Of a stretch of DNA of 35,703 bases, positions 24,400-32,984 are shown in pieces. The notes below the pieces were generated by a model that worked only from the letters and a program-made list of their open reading frames with translations, was not told where the DNA came from and did no database searches. Positions within the stretch are counted from its first letter, which is position 1. Each line of letters begins with the position of its first letter. The DNA is from Tissierellia bacterium. GTDB taxonomy: Bacteria; Bacillota; Clostridia; Tissierellales; Sedimentibacteraceae. The stretch covers positions 1 through 35,703 of the forward strand of contig JAQVWY010000020.1 in assembly GCA_028709465.1 (NCBI GenBank). Direction: 5' to 3'. The position numbers and the translations under genes are program-made.

Positions 24400-24750
24400 A
24401 TGAAAAGAGCAGATGATTTCGAACAAAGAAGAGCTCACCTAGCTAACTTATCAGATCAAGAATTGTATGATAGATTTTGGAATTTAGCTGACCAAATAAC
24501 TGAACCTCTTCTAGAATTAGGAAGAAAAAACACTACACCTTCAGTTGAAAGAAGTGTATTATTAAGAATGGGATTTTCAAGTCTTGAAGTTAAACCTATA
24601 GTAGAAGGTGTTATGAATAAAGGTTTAATGGGTAAAGGTGCTGGAAATGTTGTTTGGAGATTATCACAAAAACTTGGTGTTTCTGTACGTGAAGCTGGTC
24701 TTGAACTTGCTAATGGCAGACACTGGGATGACGTAGATACATTATTTTAG
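24400..24750 (+). CDS. oraS: D-ornithine 4,5-aminomutase, small subunit
   Basis: The 116-residue small subunit of the B12- and PLP-dependent D-ornithine 4,5-aminomutase. It opens KRADDFEQRRAHLANLSDQELYDRFWNLADQ, and ARGHWDD-type C-terminal sequence (here ANGRHWDDVDTLF) is conserved. It binds and stabilises the barrel of OraE. An ACGGAGGAATT site lies before the ATG. It is 12 bases upstream of oraE, so the subunits are co-translated. Confidence 0.95.
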   Translation: MKRADDFEQRRAHLANLSDQELYDRFWNLADQITEPLLELGRKNTTPSVERSVLLRMGFSSLEVKPIVEGVMNKGLMGKGAGNVVWRLSQKLGVSVREAGLELANGRHWDDVDTLF

Positions 24751-24762
24751 GGAGGAATAAGC

Positions 24763-26958
24763 ATGAAACTTGATCCAAATAAGAAGTTAGATATTAAGGA
24801 ACTTTTAAAAGATTTAGATAAATATGAACCAAAAAGACGTGGATGGCATTGGAGAGATGGCAGAAACGAAAAAAGAACTGTTGGTGATTTTGAATATTTA
24901 GAATCATCAGAAAGTTTAAAAAATTCTGTTCCATTACCAGGAAGTCGTGGATTTGGATATATAGATCCTCAACCAGACTGTGTTATCACTACAGAAATTG
25001 CATCTGGTAGATTTGAAGATGATATTAGAAGAATGCGTATGGCTGCATGGCACGGTGCTGACCACTTAATGGTTATCAGAACTGCTGGACAGTCACATAT
25101 TGACTCATTACTTGAAGGAACTAACCAAGGTATTGGTGGTATCATGGTTACAAGAAAGCAAGTAAGAGCAAGTAGAAAAGCTTGTGATTTAATTGAAGAA
25201 GAAGTGGGTCGCCCAATTAATTTCCATTCATATATTTCAGGTGTCGCAGGTCCTGATATTGCCGTTATGTTTGCTGAAGAAGGCGTTAACGGTGCTCACC
25301 AAGACCCTCAATACAATGTATTATATAGAAATGTTAATATGGTTAGATCATTCTGTGATGCTTGTGAAGCTAAGAAAATTATGGCTTGGGCTGATATGCT
25401 TCAAATAGATGGTGCTCATAATGCTAATGCTACAGCTATGAAAGCATGGAAGGTTATGCCTGAATTAATGGTACAACATGCTATTAACTCATCATTCTCT
25501 AGAAAAGTTGGAATTAAGCCTGAAAACATAGCGTTATCAACTGTTCCACCTACAGCTCCTCCAGCTCCTGCAATGAGATTAGACTTACCATATGCAGTTG
25601 CTCTTCGTGATTTGTTTAAAGATTACAAGATGAGAGCTCAACAAAATACTAAATACATGGAATCAGATACTCGTGAAGCTGCAGTTACTCATACAATGAA
25701 TATGATGATTTCAAGACTTACAAGTGCTGATATTCAATCAACTATCACTCCTGATGAAGGAAGAAACGTACCATGGCATTATAACAACATCGCTGGTATA
25801 ATGACTGCAAAACAGTCACTTACTGGTATGGATGGCTTAAGAGAAATGGTAAAATTAGATAGAGAAGGACCATTAGGAAAAGAAGTAAGAGAACTTAAAG
25901 AAAGAGCTATATTATTTATGGAAGAAATTCTTGAAGTTGGCGGATTCTTTAAAGCAGTTCAAGAGGGTTTCTTCGTTGACAGTGGTAAATATCCTGAAAG
26001 AAACGGTGACGGTATAGCAAGAGAAATCGAAGGTGGTATCGGTTATGGTTTCGTTTATGAAAGAGATGAAGATTATTTTGCACCTGTATCAGTTCACTTT
26101 GGATATAACAATATTCCTGAACAATTTGCAAAAGCAAGTGATGCTATAGGCGGAGATACTTTTGAAGATCGTTCAAAGATTCAATATATTGATGAATTAG
26201 ATGAACATGACAATGTTAATACAAGACTTAAAGAAGTAGAAAAATATTACGATACTAACCTTGTTAAACCTGAAGTTGAATGGAGAGCAGATGGTACTGT
26301 ATTATTATCTATATTCTTACCATTAGATGAAAGAACAGCAGAATTCGCTGCTATCAAATGCGGTGAAAAAATGGGTCTTGAAGATGTAACAGTAGTTCAT
26401 AAACAAATGATGCATCCATCTGAAGGTACTTACTGTGAAGTTAAGGGTAAAGTAAACTTTGATATTGATATTAATGAACTTGTTATTCCTGAAAAAATCC
26501 CAGTATTATCCGAAGAAGAAATAAGGGCTGATATTCAAGAAAAACCATTATTCATTGTTGCAGCTACAGTTGGCGAAGACGAACATTCAGTTGGATTAAA
26601 AGAAACCTTAGATATAAAACATGGTGGTATCGAAAAATTCGGTATTAAATATGAATATTTAGGAACTTCATGTCCTGTTGAAAAATTAGTTGATGCTGCT
26701 ATTGAAACTAAAGCTGATGCAATACTAGTTAGTACAATAATTACTCATGATGATGTTCATATTAAAAACATGAAGAAAATCAATGATCTTTGTATAGAAA
26801 AAGGTATTAGAGATAAAGTTATTTTAGTTTGTGGTGGTACACAAGTTACTAATGAAATAGCTATTGAAGCTGGTTGTGATGCTGGATTTGGTAGAGGAAC
26901 TCACGGTATTGACTGTGCTAGTTTCTTAGTAAAGAGAAGAAGGGAAATGAATGCATAG
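24763..26958 (+). CDS. oraE: D-ornithine 4,5-aminomutase, large subunit
   Basis: The 731-residue catalytic subunit moves the terminal amino group of D-ornithine to carbon 4, giving 2,4-diaminopentanoate, by an adenosylcobalamin/PLP radical reaction. The N-terminal TIM barrel carries GSRGFGYIDPQPDC and the AWHGADHLMVIRTAGQSHIDSL segment. The C-terminal Rossmann domain has the base-off B12 motif DEHSVG, with H608 as the cobalt ligand. Eleven residues later K619 matches the distance of the PLP-binding lysine (Cst His618/Lys629). The chain is complete with both residues present. The mutL-like GTG overlaps its stop codon by one base. Confidence 0.97.
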   Translation: MKLDPNKKLDIKELLKDLDKYEPKRRGWHWRDGRNEKRTVGDFEYLESSESLKNSVPLPGSRGFGYIDPQPDCVITTEIASGRFEDDIRRMRMAAWHGADHLMVIRTAGQSHIDSLLEGTNQGIGGIMVTRKQVRASRKACDLIEEEVGRPINFHSYISGVAGPDIAVMFAEEGVNGAHQDPQYNVLYRNVNMVRSFCDACEAKKIMAWADMLQIDGAHNANATAMKAWKVMPELMVQHAINSSFSRKVGIKPENIALSTVPPTAPPAPAMRLDLPYAVALRDLFKDYKMRAQQNTKYMESDTREAAVTHTMNMMISRLTSADIQSTITPDEGRNVPWHYNNIAGIMTAKQSLTGMDGLREMVKLDREGPLGKEVRELKERAILFMEEILEVGGFFKAVQEGFFVDSGKYPERNGDGIAREIEGGIGYGFVYERDEDYFAPVSVHFGYNNIPEQFAKASDAIGGDTFEDRSKIQYIDELDEHDNVNTRLKEVEKYYDTNLVKPEVEWRADGTVLLSIFLPLDERTAEFAAIKCGEKMGLEDVTVVHKQMMHPSEGTYCEVKGKVNFDIDINELVIPEKIPVLSEEEIRADIQEKPLFIVAATVGEDEHSVGLKETLDIKHGGIEKFGIKYEYLGTSCPVEKLVDAAIETKADAILVSTIITHDDVHIKNMKKINDLCIEKGIRDKVILVCGGTQVTNEIAIEAGCDAGFGRGTHGIDCASFLVKRRREMNA

Positions 26959-28313
26959 TGAAAATTGACGTATTGGTAGCTGAAATTGGCAGCACCACTA
27001 CAGTAGTAAATGCATTTAATGGTATAGGCACTCCTTGCCCAAGTTTCGTTGGGCAAGGACAGGCGCCTACCTCTGTGTTAGAAGGCGATGTAACGGTTGG
27101 ACTTAATGGCGCTATTAATAGCTTGAAGGAGAATCTACATGCTGATGATATAACATGGGGAGATATGCTTGCTACAAGTAGTGCTGCTGGTGGTTTAAAA
27201 ATGACTGTACATGGTCTAGTTTATGATATGACCGTACGCGCTGCAAAGGAAGCAGCCCTTGGAGCCGGTGGTATCATAAAGATGGTTACTTCTGGAAGAT
27301 TAAGAAGAACTGACTTGAAAAAAATACAAGAAGTAAATCCTAATATAATTCTTGTTGCTGGCGGTGTGGACTATGGCGAAAGAGATACAGCTCTTTACAA
27401 CGTAGAAATGATTCTTTCAATGGGATTAAAAACACCGATAATTTATGCAGGCAATATTGAAAATCAAGAAGAAGTAAAATTAATGTGCGAAGAAGCTGGA
27501 GTTCAATTATATATTGTAGAAAATGTATATCCAAAGATTGATATGCTAGTTGTCGAACCAACAAGAAAAGTAATTCAAGATGCTTTTGAAGAACATATTA
27601 TTCACGCACCTGGTATGACTAAAGTACGTGATTTAGTTAAAGGACCAATCATTCCAACTCCTGGTGCAGTAATGGAAGCTGCAAAAGTATTAAAGGAAGA
27701 TTTAGGTGATTTAGTTATTTTTGATGTTGGTGGTGCAACTACAGATGTACATTCTGTAACTCCAGGAACGGATGAAGTAAATTTAATTTTAATAAGTCCT
27801 GAACCTGAAGCAAAAAGAACAGTCGAAGGTGATTTAGGAGTATTTGTTAATGTAAATCACGTTGTTGAAAAAATAGGCATTGAAGAACTTAAAAAAGAAT
27901 TTCCAGATACAGATGAATTACTTGCTAATTATAAGCCTATCCCTGAAAGCGACAGAGAAAAGCAATTTGTAGAAAGATTAACTTTAGAAGCTGTTTTGAC
28001 ATCTCTAGAGAGACATGCTGGACATATACGTTATTTATATGGAGCAAATGGCAAAAAGAAAGTTGCAGAAGGCAAGGATTTAACTGCAGTAAGATATATT
28101 ATTGGAACAGGCGGAGCTTTAACAAGATTACCTAATAGAGTTGAAATATTAAGTAAAGTACGTAATTATAGTAAGGGACTTGAATTATTTCCTAATGAAA
28201 CTGCAAAGGTATTAATAGATGAAGATTACATTTTATCTTCCTTAGGAGTGTTATCTAAAAAGTATCTTGAAGACGCTCTGCTTTTAATGAAGAAAAGTTT
28301 AAGAATATTATAA
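26958..28313 (+). CDS. MutL/GlmL-like ATPase, probable reactivator of ornithine aminomutase
   Basis: A 451-residue actin/Hsp70-type ATPase of the MutL/GlmL family that accompanies B12-dependent aminomutases and glutamate mutase. EIGSTTTVVNAF is the first phosphate motif, IFDVGGATTDVHSV the second and GTGGALTRL the adenosine motif. These proteins are thought to restore damaged cobalamin-bound mutase or act as its chaperone; this has been shown for relatives, and here it is inferred from position. It starts with GTG, overlapping the oraE stop codon by one base, so translation is coupled. An AAGGGA site lies upstream. Confidence 0.88.
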   Translation: MKIDVLVAEIGSTTTVVNAFNGIGTPCPSFVGQGQAPTSVLEGDVTVGLNGAINSLKENLHADDITWGDMLATSSAAGGLKMTVHGLVYDMTVRAAKEAALGAGGIIKMVTSGRLRRTDLKKIQEVNPNIILVAGGVDYGERDTALYNVEMILSMGLKTPIIYAGNIENQEEVKLMCEEAGVQLYIVENVYPKIDMLVVEPTRKVIQDAFEEHIIHAPGMTKVRDLVKGPIIPTPGAVMEAAKVLKEDLGDLVIFDVGGATTDVHSVTPGTDEVNLILISPEPEAKRTVEGDLGVFVNVNHVVEKIGIEELKKEFPDTDELLANYKPIPESDREKQFVERLTLEAVLTSLERHAGHIRYLYGANGKKKVAEGKDLTAVRYIIGTGGALTRLPNRVEILSKVRNYSKGLELFPNETAKVLIDEDYILSSLGVLSKKYLEDALLLMKKSLRIL

Positions 28314-28327
28314 TTAGGAGAATGATT

Positions 28328-29401
28328 ATGTATCCAAGGTTAGTAATAGATTTAAATAAAATACAAAATAATCTAGATAAAACTATTGAAATGGTAAAGG
28401 ATAAAGCAGGTTGCTCTTTAATGATTGTAACAAAGGGCTATTGTGCTGATGAAGAAGTATATAAACTCCTTGATGCTTCAAATATAGATTATTTGGCTGA
28501 TTCTCGTGTTCAAAATTTAAAAAAATACGTAAAATCTAAAAAAGAAAAAGTTCTTTTAAGACTTCCAATGGGTTCAGAAGCTGATGATGTTGTTCGCTAT
28601 GCAGATATTTCATTAAATTCTGAATTGTCCACAATAAAGAAACTAGATGAAGCTGCAAGAAAACAAGAAAAAATTCATAAGATTGTATTAATGATTGATT
28701 TAGGAGATTTAAGGGAAGGTATTTTCTTTAAAAATGAAGATGAAATTTATTTTACTGTTGAAGAAATACTAAAACTTAATAATGTTAAACTTGTTGGCAT
28801 GGGAGTTAATTTAACTTGCTATGGTGCAGTTATACCTAAAAGAGATAATTTAACACAGTTAATTAATATTGCTCATGATATAGAGCAAAAATATAATTTA
28901 AAATTTGAGATAATATCTGGAGGTAATTCTAGTTCTTTACATTTAATAGATAAAAATGAGCTGCCAGAAGGAATTACTAACTTAAGAGTTGGAGAGGCAT
29001 TTTTATTAGGTGATGAAACTGCTTACAGTCAGGTACTAGATGGCTTCTACGATGATGCTTTTGTGCTTGAAGCTGAAATAATAGAATTAAAAGAAAAACA
29101 ATCTGTTCCAATTGGAGAAACTGGTGTTGATGCTTTTGGAAACAGACCTGTATATGAAGATAGAGGAATAATTAAAAGAGCCATATTAGCAGTAGGTAAA
29201 CAGGACGTAGATTCTGATAACTTGCATCCTATAGACTCTAATATAGACATACTAGGCGGAAGCTCAGATCATTTGATATTGGACGTGACAAAATCGGATA
29301 AGGAATATAAGGTTGGAGATGTAATTCAATTTAAACTTGCTTATTCCAGCTTGTTAAGATCCACAACAAGTGCGTATGTTGATAGAACTTATGTAAGATA
29401 A
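28328..29401 (+). CDS. orr: Ornithine racemase
   Basis: A 357-residue alanine-racemase-like PLP enzyme that makes D-ornithine from L-ornithine for OraSE. PRLVIDLNKIQNNLDKTIE starts the barrel, and IVTKGYC contains the PLP lysine (near residue 39). GGNSSSLHLI and LRVGEAFLLG bind the cofactor phosphate. I choose the ATG at 28328 because AGGAG lies seven bases upstream; an ATG at 28322 is too close to it. It is the last gene of the ornithine cluster, followed by a strong terminator. A relic of a second orr 3' end lies 680 bases downstream. Confidence 0.94.
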   Translation: MYPRLVIDLNKIQNNLDKTIEMVKDKAGCSLMIVTKGYCADEEVYKLLDASNIDYLADSRVQNLKKYVKSKKEKVLLRLPMGSEADDVVRYADISLNSELSTIKKLDEAARKQEKIHKIVLMIDLGDLREGIFFKNEDEIYFTVEEILKLNNVKLVGMGVNLTCYGAVIPKRDNLTQLINIAHDIEQKYNLKFEIISGGNSSSLHLIDKNELPEGITNLRVGEAFLLGDETAYSQVLDGFYDDAFVLEAEIIELKEKQSVPIGETGVDAFGNRPVYEDRGIIKRAILAVGKQDVDSDNLHPIDSNIDILGGSSDHLILDVTKSDKEYKVGDVIQFKLAYSSLLRSTTSAYVDRTYVR

Positions 29402-29425
29402 AAAAAGGCGTAATGCCTTTTTTTT
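29401..29425 (+). terminator. Intrinsic terminator of the ornithine cluster
   Basis: AAAAAAGGC and GCCTTTTTT form a nine-bp stem around a five-base loop, continued by further T. Confidence 0.9.
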
Positions 29426-29514
29426 ATCTTAATTTATAGTTTTTATTTGTATATTAAATTGTTTTACAAAAAAAATTCCCTTGCGTTAATTCGTCCCTGC
29501 AAAAGCAAAGACTA
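29426..29514. other. AT-rich spacer, no gene seen
   Basis: This is the first part of a stretch of about 870 bases without an intact gene (29402-30299). I see no coding or structural signal before the toxin relics; the rest of the stretch is described in the next entries. Confidence 0.6.
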
Positions 29515-29719
29515 TTATCTAAACAAATCACTACGAGTTTCTGTCTTTGATAATGTTATATAAGAGTATCTTCTTCTATGCGATAAATCAACAATCAATC
29601 AGGCTGAATATGACATTCACGATGTCCTTTACAGTTACATGACGATGATCTTTATATTCAACAGCAAGAGGATTTCCAGCTGCAAACGTACGGATTACAT
29701 TATCAAGAAGTTTAGAATG
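29515..29719 (-). pseudogene. Decayed YafQ-type toxin gene (minus-strand copy)
   Basis: Read on the minus strand in three frames, the segment encodes LLDNVIRTFAAGNPLAVEYKDH, then after a frameshift NCKGHRECHIQPD, TGA, LLIYRIEEDTLI, and after another frameshift TLSKTETRSDLFR and stop. This follows the conserved C-terminal two-thirds of YafQ/RelE-family mRNA interferases (YKDH, GYRxxHIEPDWLLIY, RTGTHSDLF). The TGA (29595-29597) replaces the tryptophan codon of PDWLLIY. At least two frameshifts, one nonsense codon and a missing N-terminus make it a pseudogene. No antitoxin gene is adjacent. Confidence 0.8.
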
Positions 29720-29761
29720 TTAATTTAATTGTGATAAAATATATAGAAGGAAGGTTGAAAA

Positions 29762-29929
29762 GAGAAAAAGCCACTTGATGTAAAATATCGCTATCATGCT
29801 TTAATAGCTAATTATATGGGATTTAGGGAATGTCATATAGAGTCTGACTGATTGCTTATTTATGCTATTGATAATGGGAATTTGATTTTAGCATTATCAC
29901 GCACAGGAACTCATTCAGATTTATTTTAA
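29762..29929 (+). pseudogene. Decayed YafQ-type toxin gene (plus-strand copy)
   Basis: On the plus strand the frame reads KKPLDVKYRYHALIANYMGFRECHIESD, TGA, LLIYAIDNGNLILALSRTGT and HSDLF before the stop at 29927-29929. It is the C-terminal half of a YafQ-type toxin with an intact frame except for TGA at 29849-29851, in the place of the conserved tryptophan. About 40 N-terminal residues, including any start codon, are missing. It points away from the other relic. The two copies have diverged considerably in DNA sequence, so they are not a recent duplication. Confidence 0.85.
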
Positions 29930-30012
29930 CAAACTAATACAAGATATTAATAAAATAATCATTCTAATTCAATAAAACGAATATAATGTAAAATCATTTT
30001 GATTATTACGAA

Positions 30013-30053
30013 AAAAAGATAGAAAAATTTCAAATATATTTTTCTATCTTTTT
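30013..30053. terminator. Terminator hairpin, copy A of a near-duplicate
   Basis: AAAAAGATAGAAAAAT pairs with ATTTTTCTATCTTTTT and can act in both directions. The hairpin at 34376-34415 is nearly identical, including the TTCAAA loop. Confidence 0.75.
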
Positions 30054-30084
30054 GTATGTCAATTTTAATAGGAATATTAAGTGA

Positions 30085-30129
30085 TTATTAAGATTCACGA
30101 CAAGAAAGTATGTTGATAGAACTTTTTAA
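30085..30129 (+). pseudogene. Relic of an ornithine racemase 3' end
   Basis: LLRFTTRKYVDRTF followed by stop closely matches the Orr C-terminus (LLRSTTSAYVDRTYVR). Seventeen consecutive bases are identical to the intact orr gene at 29374-29390. Upstream frames are closed, so only the tail survives. Confidence 0.65.
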
Positions 30130-30187
30130 AAAATTATTTTTTTAGCTACGCCTAAATTAATAATAGAAAAATAAGCCATCAGCGATG

Positions 30188-30216
30188 TTGAATGTATATT
30201 AAAAGTGTTATATAAT
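30188..30216 (+). promoter_or_regulatory. Housekeeping promoter of the ECF sigma operon
   Basis: TTGAAT and TATAAT are 17 bases apart, about 85 bases before the start codon. The stretch between it and the gene (30217-30299) shows no other signal. Confidence 0.7.
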
Positions 30217-30299
30217 TATTTTAAGATAGAATGTTATTGATAATATACCAAATGGACATCAGATGAATTAATAATGGAAAAATTAAAGGGGGGGATATT

Positions 30300-30839
30300 A
30301 TGTTTTTTATTTTAACGGGGGATAATAAACAAAAATTAAAGTTTGAACGGCTTTATAAGAAATACAATAAAGTTATGTTTTATGTGGCAAATAATATTTT
30401 ACAAGATGAGTGTTTAGCAGAGGATGCAGTACAGCAAGCATTTATAAATATATATAAAAATTTAGATAGAATTGATGAAAGTGATTGTCGCAAAACAAGA
30501 AATTTTTTAGTTATTATATGTAAGAACGTTTCAATAGATATGTATAATCAAAGAAAAAAACATGCAGAAGATCAATTAGATACGAATATGCCATACGAGG
30601 GAGAAAGTGTATCTGACATAGTTATAAGTACTGCTAGTATTGATGAACTTCATAAGCTGGTAGGGAAATTGAATTCTATTTACCAGGAGGTAGTTTTTCT
30701 TAAATTTATTTATGATTTTTCTGTTGAGGAAATTGCCAATATGAAAAATATTAATACAAAAACTGTGCAAAAAAGAATTGAACGTGCCAAAAAGCAACTT
30801 ATAAAGTTGTTAAATAAGGAAGGTGAGTTGAATGGATAA
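30300..30839 (+). CDS. ECF-type RNA polymerase sigma factor
   Basis: A 179-residue extracytoplasmic-function sigma factor. Region 2 (about residues 10-75) reads FERLYKKYNKVMFYVANNILQDECLAEDAVQQAFINIYKNL; region 4 (about 115-170) has NSIYQEVVFLKFIYDFSVEEIANMKNINTKTVQKRIERAKKQL, a helix-turn-helix for the -35 box. There is no region 1 or 3. GGGGGG lies seven bases before the ATG. Its last eight bases overlap the anti-sigma gene, the classic pairing. Two exported-protein genes just downstream share a 44-bp upstream element that is probably its promoter. Confidence 0.93.
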   Translation: MFFILTGDNKQKLKFERLYKKYNKVMFYVANNILQDECLAEDAVQQAFINIYKNLDRIDESDCRKTRNFLVIICKNVSIDMYNQRKKHAEDQLDTNMPYEGESVSDIVISTASIDELHKLVGKLNSIYQEVVFLKFIYDFSVEEIANMKNINTKTVQKRIERAKKQLIKLLNKEGELNG

Positions 30840-31527
30840 AAAAGAATATATTGCCGATAAAGTTCTTGAAGAAATGCTAAAGGCAGCAGCATCTGATATT
30901 GAAGATAAAACAGTGGAGAGTTTATTGAAAGGATATACAGGGCAGGATCATGAATTTTCGGAACGACATATAAAAGAAATAGAAAAGCTTTTTGCACGGG
31001 AAAGAAAGGATCATTTTCATAGAAAATTAAAATTTTTTTCAAAACGTGTCGCAATAATATTGCTTATCATTACAGCATTAAGTGCAGTTACAATTGGTAG
31101 TGTAGATGCATTGAGAGTCAGGTTTATTAATTTTATAATAGAAATGAGAGAGCGAGATACAGATATAAAATTTATAGATGATAGTATGAAATCTATCTCA
31201 TATTCATTTGAAAATATAACTTTAGAATATATTCCAGAGGGTTTTGAGCTCGAAAAAAGCAGTGCAATAGAACAAAATTTAAATTTAAAATTTGTAAAAG
31301 GGCAAGAATATTTTAATTTGAATTCTAGAGATATCTCAAACTCATTTTCTATTGACACAGAAAATGCTTCAGTAAAACAATTACTAATAAACGGTAGGGA
31401 TGCACTATATAGTATAAAGGAAAATAATAAGATTTTGGTTTGGCATGATGACAATATGGCATATATCATGACAGGGAATATTAGTGAAACTGATATGATA
31501 AAAATAGCAGAAAATATAAAAAAATAA
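30832..31527 (+). CDS. Membrane anti-sigma factor with DUF4367-like sensor domain
   Basis: A 231-residue single-pass protein. Residues 1-68 are charged and cytoplasmic, residues 72-90 form the membrane segment (VAIILLIITALSAVTIGSV), and the remaining 140 residues are extracytoplasmic. The outer domain (LEYIPEGFELEKS, FSIDTENASVKQLLINGRDALY, ILVWHDDNMAYIMTGNISETDMIKIAENI) follows the DUF4367 pattern found in clostridial anti-sigma factors. It should hold the ECF sigma factor at the membrane until an envelope signal is sensed. Translation is coupled to the sigma gene by an eight-base overlap. Confidence 0.85.
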   Translation: MDKKEYIADKVLEEMLKAAASDIEDKTVESLLKGYTGQDHEFSERHIKEIEKLFARERKDHFHRKLKFFSKRVAIILLIITALSAVTIGSVDALRVRFINFIIEMRERDTDIKFIDDSMKSISYSFENITLEYIPEGFELEKSSAIEQNLNLKFVKGQEYFNLNSRDISNSFSIDTENASVKQLLINGRDALYSIKENNKILVWHDDNMAYIMTGNISETDMIKIAENIKK

Positions 31528-31548
31528 AAATCTAACAAATTATTTAAA

Positions 31549-31592
31549 AACTTGTCGCAATTTCCTCTTTATTTTGGTTATTATATATGAAA
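31549..31592 (+). promoter_or_regulatory. ECF-type promoter element, copy 1
   Basis: This 44-bp element contains TTGTCGCAATTTCCTC and, eleven bases on, TTATTATATATGAAA. It matches the element at 33248-33291 in 41 of 44 positions, without gaps. It does not fit housekeeping spacing (TTGTCG to TATTAT is 21 bases). It ends 22 bases before the start codon. Confidence 0.7.
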
Positions 31593-31614
31593 TCAATTTT
31601 AAGGAGGATTTCTT

Positions 31615-32046
31615 ATGAAAAGGAAAACAATATCATTATTACTTCTTGCATTTATTATGGTTTTAACTAATTCCATATATGCAAATACTTATGCAATGAT
31701 TGTAGATTTAATAGAAAATACTACAGTAACACCATATTATACTACAATATTATGGGTTTCAAATGGTTTAAAACACGAATCTGATGGGAAATTAATTTGT
31801 CAAGGAGATACAAATGTTCAGCAGGGATATATTGCAGGAGTAAAAATGGAATTGCAAAAGTTATCTGATAGTTGGACAACCATCAAAACTTGGGATTCTA
31901 CAAGTGATGATAGCGAAATGTATCTATACAAGGAATGGTATGTTGTAAGAGGTACATATCGTCTAAAGCTTACCCATACTGCGCTAAACAGTTCAGGTAG
32001 AGTTGTTGAAACCGTAATAAAATACAGCAATATTGTTACTTATTAA
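31615..32046 (+). CDS. Small exported protein of unknown function (ECF module)
   Basis: A 143-residue protein with a Sec signal peptide (MKRKTISLLLLAFIMVLTNSIYA, cleavage near residue 23). The mature part is beta-rich with evenly spaced aromatic residues (WTTIKTWDST, LYKEWYVVRGTYRLKLTHTAL) and ends in YSNIVTY. This resembles small secreted clostridial proteins with a single beta-sandwich; I cannot assign a family with confidence. The ribosome-binding site is AAGGAGG. It is the first gene after the sigma/anti-sigma pair and carries the 44-bp shared element, so it is a likely target. Confidence 0.75.
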   Translation: MKRKTISLLLLAFIMVLTNSIYANTYAMIVDLIENTTVTPYYTTILWVSNGLKHESDGKLICQGDTNVQQGYIAGVKMELQKLSDSWTTIKTWDSTSDDSEMYLYKEWYVVRGTYRLKLTHTALNSSGRVVETVIKYSNIVTY

Positions 32047-32049
32047 GAA

Positions 32050-32098
32050 CTTATTTATTCATATCCAAGGATATGGTTAAATATAAATAAGAATTTTT
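32050..32098 (+). terminator. Terminator after the first exported-protein gene
   Basis: An inner CATATCC/GGATATG stem with an AA loop sits on an outer CTTATTTAT/ATAAATAAG stem, followed by six T. The 240 bases after it, to 32340, hold AT-rich sequence with two purine-rich Shine-Dalgarno-like runs but no convincing reading frame. Confidence 0.65.
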
Positions 32099-32340
32099 TA
32101 AGAAAGGAGTGATAAATAAAATTTCATAAGAAGGGAGGGGATATAAAAAAATTGATAATATAAAAGACTCTTAAATATCTCAAAATTCTATGCTCGGTCA
32201 AAGTACAGAAAAGATATTAACAGAGTATCTATAAGTTAATTATATTTTAGTTAAGATGTTTTTACAATATAAGAATTATTGCGAAAAATTAGCTGACAAT
32301 ATTATAGAAAAATAAAAACATATGATTATAGGAGGATTTT

Positions 32341-32931
32341 ATGAAAAAAGTTATTAGTATTTTACTTATAATGTTGATGGTAACTTCAATTAATACTTTT
32401 GCATTTTCTGAAATGAATGTGAAAGAAAATGTATTTATAGCAAATGATGAGCAACTTATAATTATTAATGAGTTAGTCAATAAAAATTTATCTATGGGAG
32501 AAGTTTTTAGTATTGTTTGCCCAGAGTTCCTAGAAAAACTGGAAAGTAAAGATATGTTATATGATGAACCGTTTGATAAAGATATTATAAATAATTCACA
32601 AGAATATATTTATGCGTCTAGCCCACATGTAGCCAATATCACCAATTATGGTAATTCAATAAAATTTTCATCCTCTATAGATACTGGTTTTACAAGACCA
32701 AATATTAACATTGAGGCAAGGATATATAATAGAAATACAGGTGAAATTGGAGCTTATGCTTGGAAAGAATTAGAGAATTCTACAGGAATTGATGTTGTTG
32801 GAATTGCAGACCCTCCTACAGGAACATATTATACATGGTCACAAGCAAAATGGATTTATGATCATACAGGTCACTGGGAGACAAGTAATGCGACAAGTGT
32901 AGACTTGTATTATTATAATCCTTTTCAATAA
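32341..32931 (+). CDS. Exported protein of unknown function
   Basis: A 196-residue protein with a Sec signal peptide (MKKVISILLIMLMVTSINTFAFS, cleavage near residue 23). The N-terminal mature part is acidic and helical (IINELVNKNLSMGEVFSIV, CPEFLEKLE); the C-terminal half is beta-rich with aromatic residues (IYNRNTGEIGAYAWKELE, TYYTWSQAKWIYDHTGHWE). I recognise no family. The ribosome-binding site is AGGAGG and a strong terminator follows. Its upstream region lacks the 44-bp element found before its two neighbours, so its control may differ. Confidence 0.72.
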   Translation: MKKVISILLIMLMVTSINTFAFSEMNVKENVFIANDEQLIIINELVNKNLSMGEVFSIVCPEFLEKLESKDMLYDEPFDKDIINNSQEYIYASSPHVANITNYGNSIKFSSSIDTGFTRPNINIEARIYNRNTGEIGAYAWKELENSTGIDVVGIADPPTGTYYTWSQAKWIYDHTGHWETSNATSVDLYYYNPFQ

Positions 32932-32938
32932 TTGGAAA

Positions 32939-32984
32939 AATAATACTGAAGAATAGATTTTAATTTTTCTTCAGTATTATTTTA
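32939..32984 (+). terminator. Intrinsic terminator of the 196-residue exported protein
   Basis: Perfect 15-bp arms (AATAATACTGAAGAA and its complement) are followed by TTTATATTTT. Confidence 0.85.

Noticed and set aside
29595..29851. UGA recoding to tryptophan or selenocysteine in the YafQ relics
   Set aside because: TGG encodes tryptophan throughout the intact genes, TGA is used as a normal stop (for example degV), and both relics lack their N-termini; no selenocysteine-insertion hairpin was evident. Simple decay is the better reading.
29402..30299. Insertion sequence in the relic region
   Set aside because: No transposase motif, terminal inverted repeats or target duplication were found; the recognisable remnants are YafQ and Orr fragments.
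30484..30500. TTGTCGCAA inside the sigma gene as a third ECF promoter
   Set aside because: The nine bases match, but the rest of the 44-bp element and the -10 part are absent, and the match is within coding sequence.
32099..32340. Small peptide genes behind the Shine-Dalgarno-like runs
   Set aside because: The possible frames are only a few codons long (GTG-initiated six codons, TTG-initiated three codons) with no supporting signal.
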